From Legionella bozemanae (lineage in GTDB: Bacteria; Pseudomonadota; Gammaproteobacteria; Legionellales; Legionellaceae): a DNA stretch of 42,350 nucleotides. Every line of letters starts with the position of its first letter. The first letter of the stretch is position 1. The stretch spans positions 1 to 42,350 of the forward strand of contig NZ_LBAW01000026.1 in NCBI RefSeq assembly GCF_001648595.1, given 5' to 3'. Of this stretch, positions 32,600 through 42,012 are shown in pieces. The notes beneath the pieces were generated by a model. That model did no database searches and had not been told where the DNA came from. It saw only the letters and a list, made by a program, of their open reading frames with translations. A program made the position numbers and the translations under genes.

Positions 32600-34152
32600 T
32601 GACCATTAAGGAAAAAGGGTTGCGTCCACTGTATTTGTAACTGTTCGTTTTTATCCTTAAGTGATTTCGTTAATTGATTTGCCCGCACGGTAACTGAATG
32701 ATTCGAATTATCAATCTTTTTAATGGAAATTAAATTGCTTTGTTGATAGTTAATAAATTGCGGCAATAAGATGTCAACGTTTGCGTCTTTTGCATCAACA
32801 TCGATAACACAATCATCAAGATTAGCGACATACTGGCTGTTTTCACTACTGTGAATCGTCCTGTGCTTGCAATGATTTGCTGATGATACCAGCAGCTCAT
32901 TTGCATTATATTTTTTAGCTTGGGCGAGGCGATTCAAAAACTCCGCAAGATCGCCACTATAGCCACATAAGTTAATGCGAATGAAGGCATCTGTAGCACC
33001 CATCGCGTTACCATTATCCACTGCAACATTAAGATCTTTCAGCAGAACCTCCTCGCCAGTCATTTTTGCAATGTCTGGGCTATTGAGCTTTGCAAAAAAA
33101 GTAGGACTGCCTGGAATGCTTATGACTTCTGTTCCAGGATAACGCTTAAGTATCTCTGTTTTGACCATGTTATGCCGCTTTACAATAGTATGAAAGGCAT
33201 CGGTGCGAAGGGCTTGTCCTGCATCAGGAAGTGCGACCAGAGCAGACATAAGATTCAACGCGTCAGCAACACCGGGTGTGCTTTCTCCTGTTGTTAACTT
33301 CCAGGTATAGGAAAAGAAATTATGAAAAATACTGGCAGCATATGAATCACTCATAGGAAACCACATATAACCAAGGCGATATCCCGGTTTTCCAAGTGCT
33401 TTGGAAACAGAATTAAACGCCAGAACATGTTTGCCCTCATTCCTTGCTTTAGTAAGCCAAGCAATATTGTCTTTAATATATCCCGTACCATCACTACCAT
33501 AGGATGGTGAAGAAAAGACTAAATCAGCAATGATGATGTCTGCTTGCGTATAGGGCTTGCGAAATGTGCCGTCAGGATTATTGGGTGAGGTTACAAATTC
33601 AACCACGGTTTCATCAGGTTTTGGCTTCACTTCACTCGGATCGTTAAAGCCTTGAAATCGTGCATTTGGATAGGGTCGAAAAGTCACTGCGTGCTCATGG
33701 AATGAATAAAAAGGGATCTTTTCAACAAAAAGGAAGCGTTTTTGTGGTTCTGTTGCAGCGATAGCATAAACTAGGGCAAAAATAATTTGCAGTGATCCAT
33801 TCGATGGACAAAAGGCATAGTTTGTTTCACGCGGATCAAAAAACAATTCCTTATTACCAATGCGTGCATGATAAGCGCGAAGCGTTTGATCTATTTCATT
33901 AAAAAAAGCTACGCTTGAAGGGATGAGTAGGCTTTTTTCACCAGGTTGCCCCAGATAAACAGCACTGTCAAAAACATGTACCGCTGGAGGGTTGAGTAGG
34001 CCATAACGTTGGTACAATTCAGTGAACATCGGCGTTTCGTTTGGTCGCATGTAAATTAGAGGCTCAGAGGCATTGGCAGAGGCAGTAACAAATACAAACA
34101 GTAAAAAAATCCTAGACTGAAATACTGCCTTCAAAGAATTCATTCTAAGCAT
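32578..34152 (-). CDS. Secreted alliinase/TAA1-type PLP enzyme
   Basis: About 524 residues. The N-terminus is a signal peptide (hydrophobic 14-24, cleavage near ASANAS at 24-29). The body is a fold-type I PLP enzyme: NGSLQIIFALVYAI, SPNNPDG (189-195), D210 and the Schiff-base lysine K251 in SVSKALGKPGYRLGY. The NGS-x-Q stretch and overall pattern resemble the alliinase C-terminal family, which includes plant alliin lyase and tryptophan aminotransferase TAA1. About 100 extra residues at the C-terminus look beta-rich (CVIDVDAKD, ISIKKIDNSN). PLP enzymes are normally cytosolic, so an exported one is unusual. GGAG lies before the ATG at 34152. Confidence 0.8.
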   Translation of the reverse strand: MLRMNSLKAVFQSRIFLLFVFVTASANASEPLIYMRPNETPMFTELYQRYGLLNPPAVHVFDSAVYLGQPGEKSLLIPSSVAFFNEIDQTLRAYHARIGNKELFFDPRETNYAFCPSNGSLQIIFALVYAIAATEPQKRFLFVEKIPFYSFHEHAVTFRPYPNARFQGFNDPSEVKPKPDETVVEFVTSPNNPDGTFRKPYTQADIIIADLVFSSPSYGSDGTGYIKDNIAWLTKARNEGKHVLAFNSVSKALGKPGYRLGYMWFPMSDSYAASIFHNFFSYTWKLTTGESTPGVADALNLMSALVALPDAGQALRTDAFHTIVKRHNMVKTEILKRYPGTEVISIPGSPTFFAKLNSPDIAKMTGEEVLLKDLNVAVDNGNAMGATDAFIRINLCGYSGDLAEFLNRLAQAKKYNANELLVSSANHCKHRTIHSSENSQYVANLDDCVIDVDAKDANVDILLPQFINYQQSNLISIKKIDNSNHSVTVRANQLTKSLKDKNEQLQIQWTQPFFLNGQWHIAHS

Positions 34153-34328
34153 CAACCAATCTCCTATAAATCAGCTCCTTTTTACACATAGTTACAATAA
34201 GATTACAAAGGGTCAAGCTTTTTATTTATTAGCTCCAATGAAGCAACACGCTATTTTGGGATATTGAGTTTAATAAGCTTATCAGCTTAAGATAACTATT
34301 TAGTAGTTGATCAACATCTGGATTTACA

Positions 34329-35003
34329 ATGCAATCAGAAGAAATATCAAATGAAGAGAAGCCAGTCCTTTCTGATGAAGAACTACATGTTCAAGCGAAT
34401 CAGTATATAAGTGAATTTAATCAACTGATTTTTCAGAATCTTCCCTCTGTAATATCACAGATCATTGAGCGGGAAGTTTGGAAAAAAAGAAATAACCCCT
34501 ATAAAAATTTTGGGGAATATGCCCTTGATAAATCATCAGACGGCTTGGGTATTACTAACAATGAAATGCTGTGGTTATTGCGGTCTGCTATGGATATAAA
34601 TACGCAGCATGTAGCTCATTGGGGTGATGTGCTTAGTATGGTGGATAACTGTGTCAGAGTGTATGCAAAGGAAAATAAAATTTCTATTAAAAATTTGAAT
34701 AATGATCTTAGGGAGCAAGATAATACGAATCCTAATTTGTATCAGGAAAACACTATTACATATTTACCCTCTCGTTCGAGATCTGTTGATGGCCAACTTT
34801 TGAAGCTAAAAAAGAAAGATCCCCTCGCCTATGAAAACGTGATACAAGGAAAAATAAATATAAACGACGCTTGGGTCAAAGTTCCTAGAAAACAACAACA
34901 GCCTATTGAAACAATTAAAAATAAATTTTTTAACTTGTCTAAATCAGATCGTGAAGCTTTTTTGGAGTGGCTTGAACAAGAAAAAGATAAGCTTCAAAAT
35001 TAA
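34329..35003 (+). CDS. Hypothetical protein with ParB-linker-like segment
   Basis: A 224-residue soluble, highly charged protein. The middle contains YLPSRSRSVDGQLLKLKKKD followed by PLAYENVIQGKININDA, which resembles a segment seen in plasmid, phage and cyanobacterial proteins in which a short helical unit ends in 'V..G.I....A', often associated with DNA-binding regulators. The C-terminus (LSKSDREAFLEWLEQEKDKL) is a charged helix. I cannot name the family. It is a single gene between two promoter-sized gaps, divergent from the PLP-enzyme gene. Confidence 0.6.
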   Translation: MQSEEISNEEKPVLSDEELHVQANQYISEFNQLIFQNLPSVISQIIEREVWKKRNNPYKNFGEYALDKSSDGLGITNNEMLWLLRSAMDINTQHVAHWGDVLSMVDNCVRVYAKENKISIKNLNNDLREQDNTNPNLYQENTITYLPSRSRSVDGQLLKLKKKDPLAYENVIQGKININDAWVKVPRKQQQPIETIKNKFFNLSKSDREAFLEWLEQEKDKLQN

Positions 35004-35228
35004 AATTCGCACAAGGCTAGTACTGCAATTTTGGGAATGATGCATTTACGAATATACCTATGATGTATTTGTACTATGATTCTCATGTTAATGATCTTTA
35101 TACAGCACTGTTGGCATTGCATCTGCTGATATTTCGAAACCAATAGCGAATATCAGCGTAATTTTATCAAAGACTTTTCTGTGGTACTATTTTTCTTACA
35201 TAAGGAGAGCTCATAAAAAGGAGAGGGC

Positions 35229-36404
35229 ATGCCAAAAACACTTATTAAAGTAGATCTCAATAAAAAACCTCATGAGCAACCATATCCACTTCATAATCGA
35301 TGGCATCCTGATATTCCTGCCGTAGCAACTGTAAAACCTGGAGATGTTTTTCGTGTAGAATGTCTTGATTGGACAGGAGGACAAATAAAAAATAATGATG
35401 ATGCAGATGATATTAAATATGTTGATTTAGCCCAAGTGCATTATTTAAGTGGTCCTATAGCAGTTCAAGGAGCACAACCTGGTGATATTTTAGTAGTGGA
35501 AATTCTCGACATAGGTGCACTTGAAGGAGCGGAATGGGGGTTTACTGGAATTTTTGCTCATGAAAATGGAGGGGGTTTTTTAACTGACCACTTTCCTCAT
35601 GCCGCAAAAGCTATTTGGGATTTTGAAGGTGCATTTACCTCCTCTCGGCACATTCCAGGTGTTCGCTTCCCAGGGATACTTCACCCCGGCCTAATTGGCT
35701 GTGCTCCTTCTCATGAACTTTTAGCTCAATGGAACCAACGCGAAGAGGAGCTTAACGCGAAAGATCCTAAACGGATTCCTCCTTATGCTGAATTACCGCA
35801 GAAAAAAGGAGCATTATTAGGAAGATGTTCACATAATGATTATGAAAAAATTGCTCATCAAGCGGCTCGTACTATTCCTCCGCGAGAAAATGGTGGAAAT
35901 TGTGATATTAAAAATCTAACAAAAGGGTCGCGTATTTTCTTTCCTGTATTTATAGAAGGCGCTCATCTTTCAGTAGGCGATATTCATTTTTCTCAAGGAG
36001 ATGGTGAAATTAGTTTTTGCGGTGGAATTGAAATGGCAGGATGGATCATCTTAAAAGTAGATCTTATCCCTCAAGGATGCAAAAAATATTCACTTAAAAA
36101 TCCACTTTTTTATACCCCTGCTTTAGAACCACATTATTCTCGCTATTTTATATTTGAGGGAATATCGGTTGATGAAAAAGGAAAACAACATTATTTAGAT
36201 GCTACTATTGCGTATAAACAAGCGTGCTTGAATGCAATTGAATATTTAAAAACCAAAATGGGCTTCAGTGGAGAACAAGCATATCTTTTATTAAGTGCAG
36301 CTCCTATCGAAGGACGCATCAGTGGAATTGTAGACATACCCAATGCGTGTTGTACTCTTGCTTTACCGCTTGATATTTTTACGAGCGATATTATGCTTCG
36401 TTAA
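35229..36404 (+). CDS. Acetamidase/formamidase family protein
   Basis: A 391-residue protein that matches FmdA_AmdA amidohydrolases throughout: PLHNRWHPDIPAVATVKPGD near the start, LSGPIAVQGAQPGD, WDFEG with HPGLIGCAPS, GNCDIKNLTKG, and HLSVGDIHFSQGDGEI. These enzymes release ammonia from formamide or short amides in the cytosol. The length is normal and no key block is missing. A strong AAAAGGAGAGGGC precedes the ATG. There are no nitrogen-transport genes beside it, so the physiological amide is not evident. Confidence 0.9.
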   Translation: MPKTLIKVDLNKKPHEQPYPLHNRWHPDIPAVATVKPGDVFRVECLDWTGGQIKNNDDADDIKYVDLAQVHYLSGPIAVQGAQPGDILVVEILDIGALEGAEWGFTGIFAHENGGGFLTDHFPHAAKAIWDFEGAFTSSRHIPGVRFPGILHPGLIGCAPSHELLAQWNQREEELNAKDPKRIPPYAELPQKKGALLGRCSHNDYEKIAHQAARTIPPRENGGNCDIKNLTKGSRIFFPVFIEGAHLSVGDIHFSQGDGEISFCGGIEMAGWIILKVDLIPQGCKKYSLKNPLFYTPALEPHYSRYFIFEGISVDEKGKQHYLDATIAYKQACLNAIEYLKTKMGFSGEQAYLLLSAAPIEGRISGIVDIPNACCTLALPLDIFTSDIMLR

Positions 36405-36602
36405 TTTAAATAAATTGAGCGCTTTACTGCACGCGGTAATTCAGGTGTACGTTGAATTTCGTCTATGATTGCTTTATTGATTCGATTAACAAAACCAACA
36501 GGATCTTGTTTTGCAACGTTGGATTTTCTATTTTCGAAATAACCTTAAGCAAAGCCCCGCCAATGTTCTATAATTTAACATATCATGATTTAACCTTATA
36601 CT

Positions 36603-38159
36603 ATGACTACTCAAGAAAGCATTGTTCCAAGAATTAATGAATATCTGAAAGCACAAAATATTCCGTTGAAATTTGATGAACAGGGAGTATGTAATGGCTT
36701 GGCCTCGTTATATGCAAAATATGTACTTGAAGGACGTGCTGATGAATTCCAAGACTTATTGAAACGAGCGTCAAATGTAACCGCATATGATGAGGAAGTA
36801 AATACCTTTATAAACCAAGTGTTACTTACCATGGAACCAGAGTTGTTCAACAAAAATTTAAACCAAAATAACAGTTATCAGGCATTAAGCGTCAATCAAA
36901 AAGAAGGTGATAAGGTTACCTCAAAGAGTATGAAAGCATGTTTTGATATATCCTTGGTAGGTAGAAAAAAAACTATGGCTAATCTTATCAAAAATATAAA
37001 GCTTCAGGAAAATGAAGTAATGCTTATTTCCACACCAGACCATGCTATGGGGATCAGAAAAAAAGGCGATAAATATTATTTGTATGATCCTAGCTCGATA
37101 AGAAAAGAAATTAAATGTGATGATGAAGCTGCTATAGTTAATTACTTGTCATTTTGGTACGGTAGTAGTGATGGACTCGCACTGAACATTCGGGTGATAA
37201 ATAATCCTCATATCAGCCCAAGAAATGATTTTCCTTCTCTGGACATATTCGCTGAGGATCCTAAGTGTACTATTAAAGTAGCTGGGCAACATTATAATAA
37301 TTTATCTTTTTTTGCAGAAAATAGTAATAGTGCAGAGGTGATGGGACAAATTATCGAAGTCGGGAATTGGTCCATTTCAGAATACTCCGATGCCGCGTCC
37401 AAGGCTGTTATAAATAATAATCATGAGTCGCTAAAGGCGCTTTTGCCTGCTTTAAATGAAAGTGATTTGCCAAACCTCATTTTTCAAGCATTAGTATATG
37501 GTAGACGCCAAAGTTATCAAACCTTACGTAACTGGCTGCCTTTTTCAGAGAAATTTAAGGATGTTTTTAAAGATGAAACCATGACTAATTCTTTACTGGC
37601 AGCTGCAGCTAATGGAGGAAACCCTGAACTGTTGAGTGATTTTTTCAATGAGTTAACCGAATTCGAACCTCAGAATATAATCACCAAGAAATTATATTTT
37701 GATGGCACGGAAGATATGATACAGCATGCTATTAAAAGTGATAATCCGGATTGTGTGCGAATAATGTTGAGCAAAATTTCATCCATTGAAGTTCCACTCG
37801 ATACGAAATTGAGCTATTTAATCGATGCCATCAAGAGAAACAATCCATCCATAGCCAACGTATTAATTAAAGAGTTGAATATACCTAGAGAGTCTTTAAG
37901 TAGACTTAATATTCCCATGGCAAATTTTGAAAAAACAGATACCTACCTTTTGCAAATACTGAAAGATAATGGTATGCAATTTTCAGAATATCAAGAAAGA
38001 ATATTTGAATATAAAACCCAGCATAAACCAATGGGAGTGACACTTGCTATTGGCATAGTGCTGCAAAAATTTACCGATTATTTTCAAGGTAAAACACTGT
38101 CCGTTGAACAAGAGGAGATGCGAATTGATCTTTCCTCAGAAAATCGGACACTATCCTAA
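36603..38159 (+). CDS. C58/YopT-like cysteine protease with ankyrin-like tail, putative effector
   Basis: A 518-residue protein without a signal peptide. Its first 170 residues carry a plausible papain-like triad in C58 (YopT/AvrPphB) order: C30 in QGVCNGLASLYAKY, H147 in STPDHAMGIR and D162 in YYLYDPSS. The middle and C-terminal part (about 255-470) has repeated helix pairs of the type KAVINNNHESLKALLP, MIQHAIKSDNPDCVRIMLSK and LIDAIKRNNPSIANVLIKEL, resembling divergent ankyrin repeats. Protease plus ankyrin binding platform is a frequent Legionella effector design. Host target unknown. No obvious ribosome binding site precedes the ATG at 36603. Confidence 0.75.
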   Translation: MTTQESIVPRINEYLKAQNIPLKFDEQGVCNGLASLYAKYVLEGRADEFQDLLKRASNVTAYDEEVNTFINQVLLTMEPELFNKNLNQNNSYQALSVNQKEGDKVTSKSMKACFDISLVGRKKTMANLIKNIKLQENEVMLISTPDHAMGIRKKGDKYYLYDPSSIRKEIKCDDEAAIVNYLSFWYGSSDGLALNIRVINNPHISPRNDFPSLDIFAEDPKCTIKVAGQHYNNLSFFAENSNSAEVMGQIIEVGNWSISEYSDAASKAVINNNHESLKALLPALNESDLPNLIFQALVYGRRQSYQTLRNWLPFSEKFKDVFKDETMTNSLLAAAANGGNPELLSDFFNELTEFEPQNIITKKLYFDGTEDMIQHAIKSDNPDCVRIMLSKISSIEVPLDTKLSYLIDAIKRNNPSIANVLIKELNIPRESLSRLNIPMANFEKTDTYLLQILKDNGMQFSEYQERIFEYKTQHKPMGVTLAIGIVLQKFTDYFQGKTLSVEQEEMRIDLSSENRTLS

Positions 38160-38452
38160 GCTTGTTTTGTGCGTGGTGATTTTTCAAAGCCGAAATGTTT
38201 ATAAAAAGATTCTGCTATATCGTCAATGGGGTGAGTAATATAGCTCTTACACCGACCTCATTTGCGACCTATGTTCTTACCCTGATAATCTTTTCTAACT
38301 GCAATTCTTGCTCATCGTCAAAAACGACATAGGTCTTCGCTGAACCACTTTCATTAGCTTGCTTTATAAACCATGAATCTAAGTTTTGATTACAACTATC
38401 AAAATCACTAAGATCAAATATTATTATTAATAGGGACTGGCTTTTTTAGCAT
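38156..38452 (-). pseudogene. Decayed GNAT toxin (TacT-like)
   Basis: Read on the minus strand from ATG 38452, the DNA encodes FDLSDFDSCNQNLDSWF and GSAKTYVVFDDEQ, the typical N-terminal part of TacT/AtaT-type GNAT toxins, then after a stop VANEVGVRAILL, and in a shifted frame HPIDDIAESFYKHFGFEKSP, the family's C-terminal motif. The central acetyl-CoA loop is deleted, and a stop plus a one-base indel break the frame. Intact relatives block translation by acetylating aminoacyl-tRNA. This copy is dead. Its stop overlaps the 3' end of the protease gene by 4 bases on the opposite strand. Confidence 0.75.
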
Positions 38453-38604
38453 TATTCATCCCATGGTGGAGATTTGGAAAATAATTTTTTTAATCTTTCA
38501 TTATCCATGGGAGGTCTGTCCAGAAGCTTTGAAAACTTTTCAAAATAAATTTTCTCTTAGAAATCCACTACAAATGCTTGACGATGTATAACTGTGTCGT
38601 ACTC
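38452..38604 (-). pseudogene. Decayed DUF1778 antitoxin (TacA-like)
   Basis: Just upstream of the toxin remnant the minus strand encodes YFEKFSKLLDRPP followed by NERLKKLFSKSPPWDE and a stop, the C-terminal signature of DUF1778/TacA antitoxins. The stop overlaps the toxin ATG by one base (TAATG), the usual coupling of such pairs. A nonsense codon at 38557-38559 interrupts the frame, and the N-terminal ribbon-helix-helix was not found; upstream codons VIHRQAFVV may be a decayed continuation. It is not functional. Confidence 0.7.
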
Positions 38605-38771
38605 AAATACACAAATTCTCCCCAAATCTTCGCTATATACTCTCACAGCAAATGGCTAGCATTTAATGCACTCATTTGAATTGAGTATTCGAAGTATGTT
38701 AAATCACTCATACTTTAATGACCATGTACTCCAATGCCAGAGTATTGCCTTGGCCGCCTTCAATACAACAT

Positions 38772-40427
38772 TTATAGCATGGAGGATGTCAAAACTGTTT
38801 TTCTCTCTAAAGTAGGGCTACCACTGGACTCTTCATTCAAGCATGCATCAAAAAATCTTAGCCCAGCTCGGCTACTTTTAGGATTATTAGGTTTGATAGA
38901 TTTTTCTGCTGTTGGTAATGGCGTATTATTTTGCAGTGCATCTGGAGTATGACTTTGACTTATTTTTTCTCTCAATGGCTTCTCCATCTGTGAAGGATCT
39001 TGAGTCGATTTTTTGTTATGAAAAACGGTAGGCCAAGTAAAAGCTATCGATACGAATACCAAAATGACTGGAGACAGTATTGCCATGGTAACGGTTAATG
39101 CAAGTTTTGCTCCTATTGCTTCTCCCAATGTTTCACCAACATGAATTCCACTGCGGATTCCACCGGCAACAGAATAAGCAAGAGAATCACCTATCAAAGC
39201 AAATAATTTGAGCATATTGATGGCTCCATGCTTTATCTTTTGTACTTTTGTCTGGTTTTCTTCTGGTGGTTGATATATTGATTCAAATTTTTCTTTTAGA
39301 TCGACATAGGTTTTCGGGTTAAAGACTTTATATACTTGTGAAAAAGTGTTAACCACCATGGTTGTTGAAGTACATATCATAGCAATAACATGTGCTAAAA
39401 GGGTATCGGGAGTCGCACCTAAGGAATTGAAAAGCTTATTAACCCCTGAGACAGTAGTAAACCAAGTTAGCGTCGCATAAACAGCTAAAAAGACCGTACT
39501 TACGGCTCCTAATAAGACACATCGCAAAAGACCATAGGGTTTTTTATAATCTTCAATAAAAAGATTTTTAAATTTTGTATAATTTTCACGTATGCCTGCA
39601 GCTTGAAACGAATAAAAAGAGATAGCTGCAATCACAGATAACCCAATCGTAACTGCCAAAACTAGAGGGTTAGAGGCGAGCATACCCGCCCCCAAAAAAG
39701 TGAGAAGTCCTACGAGACCAGCATATCCAGAAATGCCCGCAGAAATACATGCCAACAATGTCACCACACCAAAAAATAATTTCTGACCTCTATCGAGTAT
39801 CGTTTTTTCTTTTATATTTTCTTCAAAGGTCTTAAACGTTTTTTGTTTTTGAGGCTGAAAGCCAGCACTATCAAGCATGGCTTGTCCACGACTTAATAAA
39901 CACACTATTCCATTACAACAGGAAAGTACTATTGCTAAGCCGAGGCTAACGCCAAAGGGTGCCCCTAAAGTACTTAATAATCCCAGGCAAAATACCATAC
40001 AAAGCGCCATGGAGGTAACGACTTTGCCAATGACTAATGGCACTCCTTTTAGCAGCCTATTTCTATTTTGAATGGGGGTTCTTGCAAATTCTTGGCTATT
40101 GCTAGAGTAGGTAGCAATTTGTAAGACCTCTTGTTTGGATAATTTTTTTCCACCCGAAAGTATCTCTCCCCACTTAAAGGTAAGGAAACTCCAAAAATAG
40201 TGGGTAAACGGACGTTTTAGAAGATCTGTTATTCGAAGATCCCCATTTAGGATCGCCTGTTGGACTTTTTGTGATTCTTTTTCAGTAAATTGATATTGGT
40301 TGAAAGAAGCTATAATCCAATCTTTTTGAGTACGAAATTTTCTTCTTAAAACCATTATGACTTCAGGACGTTTATAATTAGCAAAATCGATTTGCTCTTG
40401 TTCTAATAAACTAACTATTTCTTTCAT
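38772..40427 (-). CDS. Multi-pass membrane protein, putative effector
   Basis: A 551-residue protein. The first 120 residues are soluble and helical, followed by about eight to ten hydrophobic segments between residues 125 and 480 (for example VVTSMALCMVFCLGLLSTL and LTFLGAGMLASNPLVLAVTI), and a soluble, Ser/Pro-rich tail of about 75 residues. There is no signal peptide. AAGGGA precedes the ATG. No transporter signature was recognised; the layout of a soluble head, a hydrophobic core and a polar C-terminal tail fits Legionella effectors that insert in host membranes, but an inner-membrane role cannot be excluded. Confidence 0.65.
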   Translation of the reverse strand: MKEIVSLLEQEQIDFANYKRPEVIMVLRRKFRTQKDWIIASFNQYQFTEKESQKVQQAILNGDLRITDLLKRPFTHYFWSFLTFKWGEILSGGKKLSKQEVLQIATYSSNSQEFARTPIQNRNRLLKGVPLVIGKVVTSMALCMVFCLGLLSTLGAPFGVSLGLAIVLSCCNGIVCLLSRGQAMLDSAGFQPQKQKTFKTFEENIKEKTILDRGQKLFFGVVTLLACISAGISGYAGLVGLLTFLGAGMLASNPLVLAVTIGLSVIAAISFYSFQAAGIRENYTKFKNLFIEDYKKPYGLLRCVLLGAVSTVFLAVYATLTWFTTVSGVNKLFNSLGATPDTLLAHVIAMICTSTTMVVNTFSQVYKVFNPKTYVDLKEKFESIYQPPEENQTKVQKIKHGAINMLKLFALIGDSLAYSVAGGIRSGIHVGETLGEAIGAKLALTVTMAILSPVILVFVSIAFTWPTVFHNKKSTQDPSQMEKPLREKISQSHTPDALQNNTPLPTAEKSIKPNNPKSSRAGLRFFDACLNEESSGSPTLERKTVLTSSML

Positions 40428-40547
40428 TACGACAAATCCCTTTTAATGCAAATCATGTAGCTTATTTATAATTTCACAAGAATTCCATTTAAATTTTTAA
40501 TTAATTATTAAGAGGTATGATCCGGCTATTATTTTTATTAGAAAGAA

Positions 40548-40576
40548 TTGACATACTTTACGAGTTACATTCTAAT
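40548..40576 (+). promoter_or_regulatory. Sigma-70-type promoter of the MFS gene
   Basis: TTGACA (40548-40553), 17-base spacer, TCTAAT (40571-40576). The -35 box is perfect and the -10 box matches at four of six positions, including the conserved A and final T. It sits 28 bases before the start codon, implying a short leader. Confidence 0.65.
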
Positions 40577-40604
40577 CTTATTTTTTTCATGATGATGGAC
40601 AATC

Positions 40605-41972
40605 GTGGCATTTTTGACTTTTCTAAAACCTGCTCCTTATCTTAATGAAATTCAGGATAAAACTGTTGTTAAACAGCAATATCGTTATTGGCGTATTCGC
40701 ACTTTTTATGCAATGTATATAGGCTATGCTTTATTTTATTTCACGCGAAAAAGTTTTACCTTCGCGATGCCTGCATTACAAAGCGCCTTAGGGATGAGCA
40801 AAACCGAACTGGGAATGATTGCGAGCATTTTGAGCTTAAGTTATGGCATCAGCAAATTTTTGAGTGGAATTCTTGGCGATAAGTCAAATCCTCGTTATTT
40901 AATGGCGATTGGGCTAATTTTGACAGGTATTGCTAATATTTTGTTTGGATTGTCTTCCACCTGGTGGTTGTTTGCTATTTTTTGGGGATTGAATGGTTGG
41001 TTTCAAGGGTGGGGATGGCCAGGATGTACTAAATTATTAACACATTGGTATTCTCAATCCGAACGTGGTCGTTGGTGGAGTGTTTGGAATACATCACATA
41101 ACGTTGGTGGTGCATTAATTCCATTGATTGTTGCTATGTGCGCGCAGTATTTCGGCTGGCGTTCAGCCATGTTTGTGCCGGGGGTTATCTGCATTTTAGG
41201 AGGTATTTTTTTAATCAATCGTTTAAGAGATACTCCGCAGTCGCTGGGTTTACCTGCGATAGAGCAATATCGAGGAGATTTTTCTGGTTTATCCAATCAC
41301 CACCATGAAAAAACAGAACTCTCAATCAAAGAAATTCTTTGGAATTATGTGTTAAGCAACCCATATATTTGGATACTGTCCATTTCTTATTTGTTTATTT
41401 ACATTGTCCGAACGGCCCTTAATGATTGGAGCATGCTGTACTTAACTGAGGTGAAGGATTATTCCTTAATCACAGCAGGTAGTTGTGTCATATGGTTTGA
41501 GGTGGGTGGTTTTTTTGGAAGTCTGGTTGCCGGATGGCTTTCTGATAAAATATTTCAAGGTAAACGCAACCCAATCAATGTTCTCTTTACTGGAGGTGTA
41601 TTTGTCACTTTGTTGCTCTTTACGTTGACTAGGGGATATACACCATTCCTCGATTCATTGTTTCTTTTTTTCTTTGGTTTTTTTATCTTTGGGCCACAAA
41701 TGATGATTGGTATGGCGTGTGCGGAGTTATCACATAAAAAAGCAGCGGCGACAGCAACTGGCTTTGCCGGATTTTTTGCTTATTGTTTAGGTGCTGTTCT
41801 GGCTGGTGCTCCTTTGGGTGCAATTATCAAAAATTACGGCTGGGATAATTTTTTCCTCACCTTGTTTATTTGCTGCCTGATTCCATTATTTATGATGCTG
41901 CCCCTCTGGCATGTGAAAGTCCATCCAGGGTATCGTAAAGCAGAATTTTCAGGCAAATCTGAGTTTGCTTAG
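40605..41972 (+). CDS. MFS transporter, UhpC/GlpT organophosphate antiporter family
   Basis: A 455-residue transporter with 12 predicted helices. RYWRIRTFYAMYIGYALFYF followed by TRKSF is the hallmark of the UhpC/UhpT/GlpT group, and WPGCTKLLTHWYSQSERGRW matches the helix 4-5 region. It probably exchanges inorganic phosphate for a sugar phosphate or glycerol 3-phosphate, or senses it as UhpC does; no UhpAB two-component genes lie next to it, which favours transport. The start is GTG at 40605, because nearby ATGs (40589-40597) are in another frame and the GTG start gives the N-terminus expected for the family. A promoter and a strong terminator bracket it, so it is monocistronic. Confidence 0.85.
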   Translation: MAFLTFLKPAPYLNEIQDKTVVKQQYRYWRIRTFYAMYIGYALFYFTRKSFTFAMPALQSALGMSKTELGMIASILSLSYGISKFLSGILGDKSNPRYLMAIGLILTGIANILFGLSSTWWLFAIFWGLNGWFQGWGWPGCTKLLTHWYSQSERGRWWSVWNTSHNVGGALIPLIVAMCAQYFGWRSAMFVPGVICILGGIFLINRLRDTPQSLGLPAIEQYRGDFSGLSNHHHEKTELSIKEILWNYVLSNPYIWILSISYLFIYIVRTALNDWSMLYLTEVKDYSLITAGSCVIWFEVGGFFGSLVAGWLSDKIFQGKRNPINVLFTGGVFVTLLLFTLTRGYTPFLDSLFLFFFGFFIFGPQMMIGMACAELSHKKAAATATGFAGFFAYCLGAVLAGAPLGAIIKNYGWDNFFLTLFICCLIPLFMMLPLWHVKVHPGYRKAEFSGKSEFA

Positions 41973-41979
41973 CTAGCGC

Positions 41980-42012
41980 AGTCCCGTATTAGCGAAAGCG
42001 TAATACGGGACT
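41980..42012 (+). terminator. Strong hairpin terminator after the MFS gene
   Basis: agtcccgtatta (41980-41991) pairs perfectly over 12 bp with taatacgggact (42001-42012), loop gcgaaagcg, followed by ttctcc. It begins 8 bases after the stop codon. Confidence 0.75.

Noticed and set aside
36452..36637. 61-codon plus-strand frame before the protease gene
   Set aside because: Overlaps the protease start, and composition is not protein-like.
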